A DNA stretch of 64,000 nt from Stutzerimonas stutzeri (GCF_024448955.1 NZ_JAMOIH010000005.1:124001-188000); one strand, 5' to 3'. Numbered from the stretch's first letter, positions 35,041 through 45,294 are shown. Made by a program: numbers and translations. The notes: generated by a model not told the origin, from the letters alone.

Positions 35041-37221
35041 ATGACCGATCGTCACGAACTCATCCTCACATGCCCGAAAGGGCTGGAAGGCCTGCTGCTT
35101 GAAGAAGCCACCGAGCTCGGACTCGAAGAGGCGCGCGAGCAGACCGCTGCGATCCGCGGGTTCGCCGGCATGGATGTGGCGTATCGGTTGTGTCTCTGGT
35201 CGCGCCTGGCCAACCGGGTGTTGTTGGTGATCGATCGTTTCGCCACAGAAAACGCCGAAACACTGTATGACGGCGTTCATCGGATCGATTGGTCGGAGCA
35301 CCTCGAAGCGAGCGGCAGCCTGGCGGTCGAGTTCAGCGGTCACGGATCGGGGATCGACAACACTCACTTCGGCGCATTGAAGGTCAAGGATGCGATTGTC
35401 GACCGCCTTCGCACGGCTACTGGCGAGCGCCCGAACGTCGATAAGCTGAATCCTGACTTGCGTATCCATTTGCGCCTGGATCGTGGTCAGGCGGTTCTTT
35501 CGCTGGATCTTTCCGGGCACAGCCTTCACCAACGTGGTTATCGCCTGCAGCAGGGCGCCGCGCCGCTAAAAGAGAACCTGGCGGCTGCGGTACTGATTCG
35601 TGCTGGCTGGCCGCGCATCGCCGCAGCCGGCGGAGCCTTGACGGACCCCATGTGCGGCGTCGGCACCTTCCTTATCGAAGGCGCCATGATGGCAGCGGAC
35701 GTCGCGCCGAACCTGCGTCGTGAGCGTTGGGGGTTCAGCGCCTGGCTTGGCCACGTTCCGGCCATCTGGAATCGTCTGCATGCCGAAGCGCAGGCGCGGG
35801 CGGAGGCAGGTATGGCCCGGCAGCCGTTGTGGATACGCGGCTACGAGGCGGACCCGCGGCTAATACAGCCGGCCAAGAACAATATCGAGCGAGCGGGGCT
35901 AGCGAGCTGGATTCGTGTATATCAAGGGGATGTAGCCACATTCGAGCCCCGTCCAGACCAGAATCAGAAAGGCCTGGTGATCTCCAATCCGCCCTACGGC
36001 GAGCGTCTGGGCGATGAGGCGAGCCTTGTCTATCTATACCAGAACCTCGGCGAGCGGCTGCGACAGGCCTGCCTCGGTTGGGAGGCTGCGGTCCTGACCT
36101 CGGCGCCCGATCTCGGCAAGCGCATGGGCATTCGCAGCCACAAGCAATACGCCTTCTGGAACGGTGCGTTGCCGTGCAAGCTATTGCTGATCAAGGTCGA
36201 GCTGGATCAGTTCGTCACTGGTCAGCGCAAAGCGTTCACTGAAAACAAGCCTGAGCAGGAGCCCGCCATGGAACTGGCGCGCCTGAGCGAGGGTGGCCAG
36301 ATGTTCGCCAACCGCTTGCAGAAAAATCTGCGCCAGCTTGGCAAGTGGACACGTAAGGAGGGCATCCAGTGCTATCGGCTATACGACGCCGACATGCCCG
36401 AATACGCCTTGGCCATCGATCTGTACGGTGATTGGGTGCATGTGCAGGAATATGCACCGCCGCGCTCGATCGATCCGGAGAAGGCCCAGGCGCGCCTGTA
36501 CGATGCGCTGAGCGCGATCCCGCAGGCGCTGGGCGTTTCCCGCGACCGTGTGGTGGTCAAGCGACGCGAGCGCCAGAGCGGGACGCGTCAGTATGAGCGT
36601 CAGGCCAGCCAGGGCGAATTCCTGGAGGTCAGGGAAGGCGACGTCAAACTGCTGGTGAATCTCACCGATTATCTCGATACCGGGTTGTTTCTCGATCATC
36701 GCCCGATGCGCCTGCGTATTGCGCGCGAAGCGGCCGGTAAGCGCTTCCTGAATCTTTATTGCTACACAGCGACTGCCACCGTCCACGCGGCCAAGGGCGG
36801 TGCGCGCAGCACGACCAGTGTCGATCTGTCGAAAACCTATCTGGACTGGGCACGGCGCAACCTGGCGCTGAACGGCCTGTCCGATCGGCAGCGTCTGGAG
36901 CAGGGCGATGTGATGGCCTGGCTGGAAGAGGATCGTGGCGAGTACGACCTGATCTTCATCGACCCGCCGACCTTCTCGAACTCCAAGCGCATGGAAGGCG
37001 TTTTTGACGTCCAGCGCGACCATATCGCTTTGCTCGACTTGGCCATGGCGCGGTTGGCAACAGGCGGTACGCTGTATTTCTCCAACAACTTCCGCAAGTT
37101 CGTGCTTGACCCGGGTATCGCCGAGCGCTACGCCGTCGAAGAGATCACCAGTGCCACGCTGGACGAGGATTTCCGCCGCAACAGCAAGATTCACCGTGCC
37201 TGGAAGCTCCAGGCGCGCTGA
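35041..37221 (+). CDS. rlmL: Bifunctional 23S rRNA (guanine-2445-N2)/(guanine-2069-N7) methyltransferase
   Basis: 726-aa fusion of RlmL and RlmK. The N-terminal half has a THUMP region and an RNA methyltransferase core with DPMCGVGTFL and the catalytic NPPYGERLG; it modifies G2445. The C-terminal half has a second SAM fold with NLYCYTATATVHA and DPPTFSNSK for m7G2069. Start MTDRHELILTCPKGL matches the family; 75 upstream in-frame bases are not conserved. Stands alone, divergent from rmf. Confidence 0.95.
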   Translation: MTDRHELILTCPKGLEGLLLEEATELGLEEAREQTAAIRGFAGMDVAYRLCLWSRLANRVLLVIDRFATENAETLYDGVHRIDWSEHLEASGSLAVEFSGHGSGIDNTHFGALKVKDAIVDRLRTATGERPNVDKLNPDLRIHLRLDRGQAVLSLDLSGHSLHQRGYRLQQGAAPLKENLAAAVLIRAGWPRIAAAGGALTDPMCGVGTFLIEGAMMAADVAPNLRRERWGFSAWLGHVPAIWNRLHAEAQARAEAGMARQPLWIRGYEADPRLIQPAKNNIERAGLASWIRVYQGDVATFEPRPDQNQKGLVISNPPYGERLGDEASLVYLYQNLGERLRQACLGWEAAVLTSAPDLGKRMGIRSHKQYAFWNGALPCKLLLIKVELDQFVTGQRKAFTENKPEQEPAMELARLSEGGQMFANRLQKNLRQLGKWTRKEGIQCYRLYDADMPEYALAIDLYGDWVHVQEYAPPRSIDPEKAQARLYDALSAIPQALGVSRDRVVVKRRERQSGTRQYERQASQGEFLEVREGDVKLLVNLTDYLDTGLFLDHRPMRLRIAREAAGKRFLNLYCYTATATVHAAKGGARSTTSVDLSKTYLDWARRNLALNGLSDRQRLEQGDVMAWLEEDRGEYDLIFIDPPTFSNSKRMEGVFDVQRDHIALLDLAMARLATGGTLYFSNNFRKFVLDPGIAERYAVEEITSATLDEDFRRNSKIHRAWKLQAR

Positions 37222-37296
37222 AGCTTTCGCAGAAAATGATCGGCTCGCCGTTTCAGTCGAGCCCGTGCCGGCGGCGCCAACCGCCGGCACGCCGGG

Positions 37297-38805
37297 TTAA
37301 CGTTGCGCGGTGCTTTCGTTGCCTGGGCGGTTGTAGAGACTGACCAGTACCTGATCCAACACTGAAGACGCGCCCCAGGGCCGGGGGTGGTTGAGAATCG
37401 CGACAACTGCCCAGGTGTTGCCATCGTTGTCGCGGCTATAACCGGCGATTGCTCGCACGTTGTTCAACGTGCCGGTCTTGATATGTGCTTTGCCGGCGAC
37501 GCCGGTGTTGCGCAGACGCTTGCGCATGGTGCCGTCAATCGCTGCGAGTGGCATCGAGGAAATGAATTCCGCGGCGTAGGGGCTCTGCCATGCAGCCTGG
37601 AGCAAGCTCGCCAGTTCCCGTGCGCTGACGCGTTCGGCACGCGACAGGCCTGAGCCGTTCTCGATGACCAGATGCGGTGAAATCAGTCCCTTCTTCGCCA
37701 GCCACTGACGGATCACACGCTGCGCGGCTATGGAATCATCCGCGTCCGTTTCGTTGCGAAATTCCGCACCCAGGCTCAGAAACAACTGCCGCGCCATGGT
37801 GTTGTTACTGTATTTGTTGATGTCGCGGATGATTTCGACCAGGTCCGGCGAGTAAGCACGGGCGATCATCCGCGCGTCGTCAGGTACCGGGGCGACGCGA
37901 TCCTCACCGAGGATGCTGCCACCGAGTTCCTTCCAGATCGCACGCACGGCGCCGGCGGCGTAGCGTTGATGATCGAGTAGCGCCAGATAGGTTTGGCCGC
38001 TGCAGCCGGCCGGAAGCTTGCCGGTGACGACGACCGTAACGCCTTCGGCATCTTCGATCGGGTTGTAACGAATATCAGGCCAGCCTGGACACTTGGCCTT
38101 CGGCAACGCCTGAATGCGATTGTCGATACGAACCGAGGCGATCGGTGGCTCGACGACGACGTTCACATTGCCGGCATCGTTACGGGCGATGAAGCGAAGC
38201 GCCTTGAGGTTGACCAGCAGCGAGTCCGGTGCGACCAGGAAGGGCTTGTTCTTGTCATTGCCGTCGTCATCGAAAATCGGAAGGGCAGGCTGAACGAAGT
38301 GGCTGCGATCCAACACCAATTCTCCGGTCACGGTCTGCACGCCGTTGACGCGCAGGTCTCGTAGCAAAAGCCAGAGTTTCTCCATGTTGAGCTTGGGATC
38401 GCCGCCACCCTTGAGATAGAGATTGCCATTGAGCGTGCCGTTCTCAATCGGGCCGTCGGCGTAGAATTCCGTTTTCCATTGATGATTGGGCCCCAGCAGC
38501 TCCAGCGCGGCATAGGTCGTGACCAGTTTCATGGTCGAGGCGGGGTTTACCGATACGTCGGCATTCACGAACGTCGGGGTCGCGTTGGTGTTGAGCGGCA
38601 GCATGACGACGGACAGCGCGCTGCTCTCGATCTTGTTTGCCTTGAGTGCCTGCGCGACGCGTGAGGGCAGGGTCTGGTTGATGGCTTCGGCATAAACCGG
38701 GAATGCCAGCGGTAGCGTCAGTGCGGCGGCGGCGACACGGCCTAGAAATCTGCTGATTGCGCTGCCCCGATTGGCTGGGGCAGTTCTTGCGAGAATCAAT
38801 GACAT
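37297..38805 (-). CDS. dacB: D-alanyl-D-alanine carboxypeptidase/endopeptidase (PBP4)
   Basis: 502-aa periplasmic low-molecular-weight penicillin-binding protein that trims and cleaves peptidoglycan cross-links. It has an N-terminal signal peptide cleaved after VYA, and the three active-site motifs STMK (about residue 90, nucleophile Ser), SNN in KYSNNTMARQ (about 335) and KTG in IKTGTLNN (about 445). The long insert between the first two motifs is typical of class C PBPs. Inactivation of dacB raises AmpC in P. aeruginosa (established for the family). Confidence 0.95.
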   Translation of the reverse strand: MSLILARTAPANRGSAISRFLGRVAAAALTLPLAFPVYAEAINQTLPSRVAQALKANKIESSALSVVMLPLNTNATPTFVNADVSVNPASTMKLVTTYAALELLGPNHQWKTEFYADGPIENGTLNGNLYLKGGGDPKLNMEKLWLLLRDLRVNGVQTVTGELVLDRSHFVQPALPIFDDDGNDKNKPFLVAPDSLLVNLKALRFIARNDAGNVNVVVEPPIASVRIDNRIQALPKAKCPGWPDIRYNPIEDAEGVTVVVTGKLPAGCSGQTYLALLDHQRYAAGAVRAIWKELGGSILGEDRVAPVPDDARMIARAYSPDLVEIIRDINKYSNNTMARQLFLSLGAEFRNETDADDSIAAQRVIRQWLAKKGLISPHLVIENGSGLSRAERVSARELASLLQAAWQSPYAAEFISSMPLAAIDGTMRKRLRNTGVAGKAHIKTGTLNNVRAIAGYSRDNDGNTWAVVAILNHPRPWGASSVLDQVLVSLYNRPGNESTAQR

Positions 38806-39011
38806 GGAGGTTCCCTACTACGTTCAGGGAAAATGGCGGGCCATTATGCCCGTGACCGAGAAGTGACGTACTTCTCATCCGACAAGCGTAGACGGCGATG
38901 TCGAGAGTCTGCAAAAAAGACGATGAGCAGTGCGGCCTGATGCAATCGCACAAGCGCGGCGTTGCTGTTAGAGTGCGCGCCGTCATCTCGTTAGAAAAAA
39001 GGACCGATTCA

Positions 39012-39356
39012 ATGGCTACCAATCGCTCGCGTCGTTTGCGCAAGAAACTCTGTGTCGACGAATTCCAGGAACTGGGTTTTGAAGTGACTCTGACCTACGG
39101 TGAGGGTCTTGATGCCAAGGCGGTGGACGATTTCCTCGAAGCCTTTCTGACCGAGGCCATCGAAGCCAACGGTCTGGGCTATATCGGTGGTGAGGATTAC
39201 GGTTTCGTTTGCCTGGCCAGCCGTGGCTCGGTCAACGAAGAGCAGCGCGGTCAGGTCGAGGCGTGGCTCAAAGGGCGCAACGAGTTGTCCGAATTCAACG
39301 TAAGCCCGCTGATGGACGTCTGGTACCCGGAAAACGAGATCAACGCTAAGGCATGA
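39012..39356 (+). CDS. YggL family 50S ribosome-associated protein
   Basis: 114-aa protein, basic at the N-terminus (NRSRRLRKKLCVDEFQELGF) and acidic further on. The pattern is that of the DUF469/YggL family, which associates with the large subunit. AGGA lies before the ATG at 39012; the frame upstream of it is not conserved. The last 11 bases overlap the convergent FUSC gene. Confidence 0.85.
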   Translation: MATNRSRRLRKKLCVDEFQELGFEVTLTYGEGLDAKAVDDFLEAFLTEAIEANGLGYIGGEDYGFVCLASRGSVNEEQRGQVEAWLKGRNELSEFNVSPLMDVWYPENEINAKA

Positions 39357-40449
39357 TCGAGTCGTTCTTGTCCTGATCGGTTGTGGTTGTTTGCCCGCGT
39401 TTGCGCAATGCAATCCGGGCAAACAGCCTACGCAGCATATACACCAGCAACGTAACGGCTAATGCTACGCCCACGCCAACTACCGCGTTGATCAGGCGCA
39501 GCTGTGGTAATTCCCAGTCTTGCGCCAGGGTTTCGGCCAGTAACAGGAAACTTAGGGTCGTCTGCAAGACGAAAAGCCCATAGTGATGTGCCTGGAACGC
39601 CCGGCTGAGCATGACCAGCGGCAGCATGATCATGACCATCATCGGCGGATCGGCCAGGCTGTGGCCCATGTAGATCAACACCGCCGCTGCACAAAGAATC
39701 CCGACCCCGGCCTGCAGAGCCCGAGTGAGGCTGCGTTGTAGATCCATCTGCAGCGTGGTAAAAACCGCCAGCGTCAGCCAATAGCCTCGTGGAAGATCGG
39801 CAATGTTGACGGTCAGACCGCCTGCGGCAGCTGCGATCATGTATGTGAGTGCATGCAGTCGCCACTGGCGAATCGGCGTGCGCCGCGCTCGTCGGCGCAG
39901 CACTTTCATCAAGCTGAGCAGTCGCGGCATGTATGGCCACATGCGCAGGCCATGCATGCCGCGTAAGCCGAAGGCGAGCAGGGTGACCCAAAGGCCGCCC
40001 AGCGCGAACAGAGTGGCAATCGCCTGGGGGTTGTTGAAATCCCCGATGCCGTACTGGCCCTGGCCGAGGCAGAGACAGATGGCCAAGCCGATCCCGAGCT
40101 TGCCGGCTTCGCTACCGTAACGTTGCAGCCATGCCAGCAGCAGACCGTAAAAGGCGAACAGGCCAAGGCTGATCAGTGGATGGGTTGCCGACCAGAATCC
40201 TAGGCCGGCGCTGCCGGCGCCAAGGGCTATCAGCAACAGCATTCGCAACATTCCGAGACGGTGCAGTGGATTCGCCTTGGCTGCCTGGAAGGCCCCGACT
40301 GTGGCCCAGAGAAAACCCGGATGGCCGCTGAACAGGCCGAGCAGAAGCGGCAATGCGCAGCCCAGGCCCGCCACGGCCGCCGCTCCCCAGGCGGGGCGGC
40401 CAGGCTGCCATCCGACGATCTTCCACAACGGTTTTTTCATCTGGCTCAC
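39346..40449 (-). CDS. FUSC-family inner-membrane protein
   Basis: 367 aa with two blocks of about five transmembrane helices, residues 20-160 and 210-345, separated by a basic loop ([14 protein letters not shown]). The layout and sequence resemble the membrane half of FUSC/YccS/AaeB proteins, which are linked to aromatic acid efflux, but it lacks their large cytoplasmic domain. Substrate is unknown. Overlaps the end of dgt by four bases, so the two are likely co-transcribed; the 3' end overlaps convergent yggL. Confidence 0.8.
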   Translation of the reverse strand: MSQMKKPLWKIVGWQPGRPAWGAAAVAGLGCALPLLLGLFSGHPGFLWATVGAFQAAKANPLHRLGMLRMLLLIALGAGSAGLGFWSATHPLISLGLFAFYGLLLAWLQRYGSEAGKLGIGLAICLCLGQGQYGIGDFNNPQAIATLFALGGLWVTLLAFGLRGMHGLRMWPYMPRLLSLMKVLRRRARRTPIRQWRLHALTYMIAAAAGGLTVNIADLPRGYWLTLAVFTTLQMDLQRSLTRALQAGVGILCAAAVLIYMGHSLADPPMMVMIMLPLVMLSRAFQAHHYGLFVLQTTLSFLLLAETLAQDWELPQLRLINAVVGVGVALAVTLLVYMLRRLFARIALRKRGQTTTTDQDKNDSIMP

Positions 40450-41777
40450 GTCGGGCTCGAGCGTCCAGTCATTTCGCTGGCCATCTCGGTCGCGTAGCTG
40501 TCGGTCATACCGGCGATAAAGTCGATCATCCGTACGAAGGATTGATACAGCGGCCAGTCGGGGTCTGGAGCGTTGCTGCCAAGCAGATCCAAAATGCGGC
40601 GATTCTTGAATGACGGGGTGCGCCCGCCGTGTTGCTCCAGCGCCGCGCCACAGAAGGCGTTGAGTAGTATCTCGAGCGTCGTATAGGCGCCGATTTCATG
40701 CAGCGTCTTACGTTTGTCCTGAAAGATTTTCTGCCGCGCCAAGGCTTTGGCCTGCACCACGCAGCGCTTGGCGGGGCCGTGCATATGCTCGACCAGATCC
40801 CCGGTGAGTTGGCCCGCCAGTAGTGCCTGTTGCTGTTCGACAAAGGCGCGTGCAGCTGCGTTGGTAAGGTGTTCGATTGCCTTGCCTCTGAGAATCGCCA
40901 GCTTGCGTCTACGCGAATCGGCAGGACCGAGCTGCCGGTAGGTTTCCGGCACATCTTCGCCCACCAGGTCCAGCAGCAGCGCCTCGACCTCGGGATAGTC
41001 GAGCAGGTCCATTTCGAGCCCGTCTTCTAGATCGATAAGGCCGTAGCAGATGTCATCTGCCGCTTCCATCAGATAGACCAATGGATGGCGCGCCCACCGT
41101 TGCTCGTCCAACTTCGGTAGGCCGAGTTTCGACGCAATCTGCTCGAGCAGGGGCAGCTCGCTCTGATAACAGCCGAATTTATGTTTCTTGTAGCCGAGCG
41201 CCTCGGCATGACGCGATGTCCAAGGGTACTTGAGGTAAGTGCCGAGCGTTGCGTAGGTCAGCCGGGTGCCACCATCGAACTGATGGTATTCGAGCTGTGT
41301 AAGCACCCTGAAGCCTTGGGCGTTGCCCTCGAAGTTGAGAAAGTCGGCTCGCTCGGCGTCGCTCATGTCATCGAGCCAGCCACGCCCGGCGGCCTGCTGG
41401 AACCAGTGGCGAATGGCATCTTCGCCAGAATGACCGAACGGCGGGTTACCAATATCATGCGCGAGACACGCCGACTGAATGACCATGCCGAGATCGGCCG
41501 GGCTGCACCATTCCGGCAGGTCTTCACGCAGCACCTCACCCACGCGCATGCCGAGTGAACGCCCAACGCAGCTAACCTCTAGCGAATGGGTTAGGCGGGT
41601 GTGGATGTGATCGTTACTTGAGACCGGATGCACCTGGGTCTTGCGACCAAGCCTGCGGAACGCGCCGGAGAAGATGATCCTGTCGTGATCCTTGTGGAAT
41701 GGACTTCGACCAAGTTCTTCATTGCTGTGGACGGATTTCCCGAGCCGTTCACGATTGAGCAGGGTGTTCCAGTCCAA
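40446..41777 (-). CDS. dgt: Deoxyguanosinetriphosphate triphosphohydrolase-like protein, TTG start
   Basis: 443-aa HD-domain enzyme that cleaves dGTP to deoxyguanosine and triphosphate. The HD motif is visible as LTHSLEVS and [13 protein letters not shown], with a conserved [12 protein letters not shown] before it. The frame continues upstream to an ATG at 41870, but family members begin at (M)DWNTLL. Here that codon is TTG (41777), and AAGGAG lies seven bases before it. I therefore prefer the TTG start. The FUSC gene follows. Confidence 0.9.
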   Translation of the reverse strand: MDWNTLLNRERLGKSVHSNEELGRSPFHKDHDRIIFSGAFRRLGRKTQVHPVSSNDHIHTRLTHSLEVSCVGRSLGMRVGEVLREDLPEWCSPADLGMVIQSACLAHDIGNPPFGHSGEDAIRHWFQQAAGRGWLDDMSDAERADFLNFEGNAQGFRVLTQLEYHQFDGGTRLTYATLGTYLKYPWTSRHAEALGYKKHKFGCYQSELPLLEQIASKLGLPKLDEQRWARHPLVYLMEAADDICYGLIDLEDGLEMDLLDYPEVEALLLDLVGEDVPETYRQLGPADSRRRKLAILRGKAIEHLTNAAARAFVEQQQALLAGQLTGDLVEHMHGPAKRCVVQAKALARQKIFQDKRKTLHEIGAYTTLEILLNAFCGAALEQHGGRTPSFKNRRILDLLGSNAPDPDWPLYQSFVRMIDFIAGMTDSYATEMASEMTGRSSPT

Positions 41778-41921
41778 AGAGCAACTCCTTGTGATGCCGT
41801 CAGTGGGGACCGATAGGCCAAGCGGCGCCATTCCGTCAGCGAGAGCGCATCCTGCCGGGGAAGTGTTCACGCACAGGCAGCAGCCTACCGTATTTCCTAA
41901 CCGCTAGGCGCTGCCACACCA

Positions 41922-42224
41922 CTAATGCCGCAGCTTGCGAACCACTGGATACAGAAGGAGACCCAGTCGCGCGAGTTTGCCAACTTTCCCCAGACGACGT
42001 CCGAAGAGTGTCATGGCCAAGGTTGCGGCAACCATCAGTGGTGCTTTTGGTATGTGTTGATCGGATCCGGTAGCCCTATTCGCCACCATCCCCTTGATTC
42101 GCTGGAATGGGTGAGCCAAGGGCTGTGAGTGGTAGAGGATTTGTTGTCGATTCATCTCCATGCGTAACCGAATCAAATCCTTGCGCATGGTCAGATCGCT
42201 GGCATTACTGAGAGGCAGGCTCAT
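41922..42224 (-). CDS. YqjK-like small protein
   Basis: 100-aa protein with basic residues and a hydrophobic central segment (APLMVAATLAMTLFG). It follows the YqjE-like gene with a four-base overlap and so completes a yqjD-yqjE-yqjK-like operon known in enterobacteria and pseudomonads. The similarity to YqjK proper is weak, so the name rests mostly on position. The start MSLPLSNASD is fixed by the overlap with the upstream stop. Confidence 0.65.
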   Translation of the reverse strand: MSLPLSNASDLTMRKDLIRLRMEMNRQQILYHSQPLAHPFQRIKGMVANRATGSDQHIPKAPLMVAATLAMTLFGRRLGKVGKLARLGLLLYPVVRKLRH

Positions 42225-42601
42225 GGCAGTAGGCGCTCCCGATTGCGGGCCAATTCTTCGACCGTCGCCTGGAAGGGCGAAGCGCTGGCCTTGGCGAGGC
42301 GGATTGCACGGCTGATACATACCGCTAGTACAACCGCGTATGCCGCACAGAGAACGAGAATCGCCGCGATAGGGTTGCTATCCCAGAAGGCAATCACGAT
42401 CGCCGCCGAAAGCCCCACCAGTATCAGCAAGCCGAGTATCAGACTGATGCTGGCCAGCAGAAACAGTTTGAAGACCCGTACCCGCTCTTCCTGTAGCTCT
42501 ATTCCGACAAGCTCCAGATGCCCCTGGATGAGGCCGGCAAGCGCGCTGCCCATCTTTTTGATGGAAGGGGCTGGGGCCTCATCGGAATATTTGGTTTCCA
42601 T
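42221..42601 (-). CDS. YqjE/phage-holin-like membrane protein
   Basis: 126-aa protein with two transmembrane helices (ASISLILGLLILVGLSAAIV and NPIAAILVLCAAYAVVLAVC). This is the pattern of the YqjE (Phage_holin_3_6) family. GGGGAA lies nine bases before the ATG at 42601; an ATG at 42619 overlapping the yqjD stop is an alternative. Function unknown; thought to bind the membrane with the ribosome-linked YqjD. Confidence 0.82.
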   Translation of the reverse strand: METKYSDEAPAPSIKKMGSALAGLIQGHLELVGIELQEERVRVFKLFLLASISLILGLLILVGLSAAIVIAFWDSNPIAAILVLCAAYAVVLAVCISRAIRLAKASASPFQATVEELARNRERLLP

Positions 42602-42618
42602 TGGATCGGTTCCCCACA

Positions 42619-43020
42619 TCAGCGGCGGGTAATCAGGCCGAAGAGAAAGCCGACCCCAGCTGCAATACCGAGCGACTGCCAAGGGTGGGTATGGACATAT
42701 TCCTCAGTGCATTGAATAGCCGCCTGGCCTTGCTCTCGTAGAGAGCCTTCCTGCTCCTTTAGCATCTGCCGAGCGCGGGTCAGGTTCGCGTTGATCTTGC
42801 CGCGCAACTCTTCGGTCTGCGTGCCTGCGGTGTCCTGCGTATGTTTAAGCAGACGCTCCGTATCGCCGATTAATGTGTGAAATTCTTCGATGAGTGCAGC
42901 CTGAGCGGCCTGAAGGTTGCGGCGGTGTGCGGATTTATCGAACAAGGGTGCGGTAGTTCCCGCGCTTGCGTCGGGAATCGGGGTGTTGTCATTGGTGCCG
43001 AAAGTCGATTCGGTAGACAT
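42619..43020 (-). CDS. DUF883/ElaB-YqjD family protein
   Basis: 133-aa protein with a long amphipathic coiled-coil region (AQAALIEEFHTLIGDTERLL onwards) and one C-terminal transmembrane helix ending in glycine-rich IAAGVGFLFGLITRR, the hallmark of the ElaB/YqjD/DUF883 family. These tail-anchored proteins bind ribosomes in stationary phase in E. coli. GAGGAG lies before the ATG at 43020. First gene of the three-gene set. Confidence 0.9.
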   Translation of the reverse strand: MSTESTFGTNDNTPIPDASAGTTAPLFDKSAHRRNLQAAQAALIEEFHTLIGDTERLLKHTQDTAGTQTEELRGKINANLTRARQMLKEQEGSLREQGQAAIQCTEEYVHTHPWQSLGIAAGVGFLFGLITRR

Positions 43021-43191
43021 CTGCAGCTCCTCTTTAATCGCGCAGGGACGACAGGTCCCGGTGCCTAGAGTTTTCGAGCATGGTGTTGGCGCAAGGTTCC
43101 CGTTTCGGTTAGTCAATTCGCGTTGTGATCGAGCTAAGGCCGGCGTGCCAGTTTCAGATTGGCTTCGCAGTAGTGTGGGATGTCAGAAAAA

Positions 43192-43215
43192 GAAAACCCG
43201 CCGAAGCGGGTTTTC
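43192..43215. terminator. Terminator after the OprD-type porin
   Basis: GAAAACCCGC-CGAA-GCGGGTTTTC, a ten-pair stem with A- and T-runs on both sides, suitable for both strands. It follows the porin gene by about 30 bases and lies upstream of the YqjD-like gene. Confidence 0.9.
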
Positions 43216-43246
43216 TATCTACTGCATTTGCATGCGGTAGCCGCTA

Positions 43247-44506
43247 TTACATCAGCGGGATGGTGTAGCTGACGATCAGACGGTTTTCGTCGATATCGTT
43301 AGCAGTACCATTGCTGCGGAAAGTAGCGTTGCGCCACTTCAAATTAAGGTTCTTCAGCGCGCCCTCCTGGAAGGTGTAACCGATGTCGGTGTCGCGCTCC
43401 CATTCTTTGCCTTCCGATACGCCGGCGCGCTCGAAATTATCGCCAGTAACGTAGCGGGTCATGAAGGTCAGGCCAGGAATGCCGATAGAGGCGAAGTTGA
43501 AGTCATAGCGAGCCTGCCAAGACTTCTCGTCGGCCTGAGCGAAGTCACCGATCTGTACGAAGTTAACCAAGTAGGGGTCGATATTGCCGCCGACATAGGC
43601 GAAGCCTGTGTCACCGGACATTTTCTGATAACCCAGACCGAAGCTGTGCCCACTGAGCGAGTAGGTGACCATGGCGCCAAAGGCTTTGTTGTCGACGTTG
43701 GTGTTGCCGTCGTCCGTAGAGCGCTGGTAGCGCAGATCGGTCTTCAGCGACTGGCCTTCTGCGATCGGCAGCACGTGAACAAGGTTCAGTGCGTGCTGCT
43801 TGTAGAACTCTTCCAGGTTGCTGTAGTAGTAGGAAGCGCTCAGGTCCTTGGTGACCTTGTAAGTGCCGCCGAGATAAACGAACTCGTCGGATTCTACACC
43901 GGTGGTGCCAGTGATGCTTTTACCGGACGTATTGACGACCATATCTTCGTAGTTGGTCGAGTTCCGGTTGTTGATCTGGTCAACATAACCCAGGTCCAGA
44001 GTCAGGCCATCAATTTCATTGGATACTAACTGGGCACCGCTCATTGCAGCAGGCAGCAGACGGCTGTCGCTGGTCGCGATGGCTGGGTTCTTCAGCTGCA
44101 GGGTGCCGACTTTCAGGACGCTTTTGGATACTTTCGCCTTGGCGGTTAATCCCAGCTGGGAGTAATCATCCGGTGCGCCGGAATCGCCAGCCGGCAGGAG
44201 GCCAGTGCCAGTACGGTCAGGGCTCGAGTCCAGTTTTACGCCAAGCAGGCCCAAAGCATCGACGCCGAAGCCTACAGTACCTTCGGTGTAACCCGACTCA
44301 ATACGGAGCAGGAAGCCTTGTGCCCATTCGTCTTGCTTGGATTGGCTGGCTCCTTCTTGGCGATAGTCACGGTTGTAGTAAAAGTTGCGCAGTTCCAGGC
44401 TGGCCTTGGTGTCTTCAATAAAAGCAGCCTGAGCCATGGACGGGATTGCCAGTGTTGCTCCCAGAGTGGCGAGTGCCACGCCCCGGGCGATTGGGGTCTT
44501 GAGCAT
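43247..44506 (-). CDS. OprD-family outer-membrane porin
   Basis: 419 aa with a signal peptide (GVALATLGATLAIPSMAQA). The mature start FIEDTKASLELRNFYYNRDY is the conserved OprD beginning. Alternating strands and a final SYTIPLM fit an 18-strand beta-barrel. OprD channels (OccD and OccK) take up amino acids, aromatic acids or other small carboxylates; I cannot tell the substrate. GAGGAG lies nine bases upstream. Its promoter region holds a palindrome described separately. Confidence 0.92.
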   Translation of the reverse strand: MLKTPIARGVALATLGATLAIPSMAQAAFIEDTKASLELRNFYYNRDYRQEGASQSKQDEWAQGFLLRIESGYTEGTVGFGVDALGLLGVKLDSSPDRTGTGLLPAGDSGAPDDYSQLGLTAKAKVSKSVLKVGTLQLKNPAIATSDSRLLPAAMSGAQLVSNEIDGLTLDLGYVDQINNRNSTNYEDMVVNTSGKSITGTTGVESDEFVYLGGTYKVTKDLSASYYYSNLEEFYKQHALNLVHVLPIAEGQSLKTDLRYQRSTDDGNTNVDNKAFGAMVTYSLSGHSFGLGYQKMSGDTGFAYVGGNIDPYLVNFVQIGDFAQADEKSWQARYDFNFASIGIPGLTFMTRYVTGDNFERAGVSEGKEWERDTDIGYTFQEGALKNLNLKWRNATFRSNGTANDIDENRLIVSYTIPLM

Positions 44507-44911
44507 TTCTTATTTCTCCTCGTTGGATGATGCTCTGAAGTCGCTCTTTACGGCGCTGTGCAATAAAGCACTACATAGGTATTTCAGCCCTTAGACCTTA
44601 GTCTTTGAAGGCTTGAGTGCGAAAGTGCCGGTTGAACTGATCGGTAGTTGCTTTGCGTTGATTTGATGCAAGCATCAAGCGCTACCGATACGCACGAACA
44701 CTTTCGGCCCTACAGCTCTGTGGCCGCTTGGGTTCGCGCATCCTAGCCGTTTGCCGGCCTCGCGTCGATTCCCTAAACCAAACCATCGTTTGAGTGGGGC
44801 CGAGATCACACTTTCTCGTTCGTTACGCCAAGGAATGAGGTCGGTTAGCGGCAGTCGGATCAGGGCGAGGCTGCTAGAATTGCGTGCAGCAGTTTCAATG
44901 AGCAGCACTTT
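44507..44911. other. Intergenic region with nested palindrome upstream of the porin
   Basis: 405 bases between the divergent porin and glutaredoxin-like genes. ATCGGTAG (44640-44647) and CTACCGAT (44682-44689) flank TTGATGC-AA-GCATCAA (44663-44678), giving a nested dyad of 50 bases. It lies about 135-185 bases upstream of the porin start. It could be an operator for a catabolic regulator or an RNA hairpin. The inner dyad is not an FNR box because its spacer is six. Confidence 0.55.
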
Positions 44912-45154
44912 ATGTATCTTCCTGAATGCCAACTGTTTGGAACGTTGGGCTGCCATCTATGTGAGCAGGCCGAGGCAGTAGTGTTGCCGTTGGTAGAGCA
45001 TGGTCTGCTGGTGGAATTGATGGATATAGCGGACAGGCCTGAGTGGGTCGACGACTATGGGCTGCGTATACCCGTGCTTCGGCGAGTCGATACGGGAGCT
45101 GAGTTGGATTGGCCATTTGAAACCGAACAGGTCGTCTGGTTTCTGCGTCAATAA
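44912..45154 (+). CDS. Glutaredoxin-like small protein (DUF836)
   Basis: 80-aa single thioredoxin-fold domain. The redox motif is CHLC in FGTLGCHLCEQAE, and the cis-proline is in GLRIPVLR near residue 52. Proteins of this type are small thiol oxidoreductases of uncertain partner. There is a bidirectional terminator 140 bases downstream. Confidence 0.85.
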   Translation: MYLPECQLFGTLGCHLCEQAEAVVLPLVEHGLLVELMDIADRPEWVDDYGLRIPVLRRVDTGAELDWPFETEQVVWFLRQ

Positions 45155-45294
45155 GCCGTTGCGCCTGAGCAATTGCAGCAAGAGAGGCGCAGGGTTAGGG
45201 CACTGGGTTAGATAGTTATCACCGAAACGGCAGGACACCATGTAGGCGGATCCTGGCTGCTCGAATCGAGATAACGAAGTGAAAATCTGGAAAA

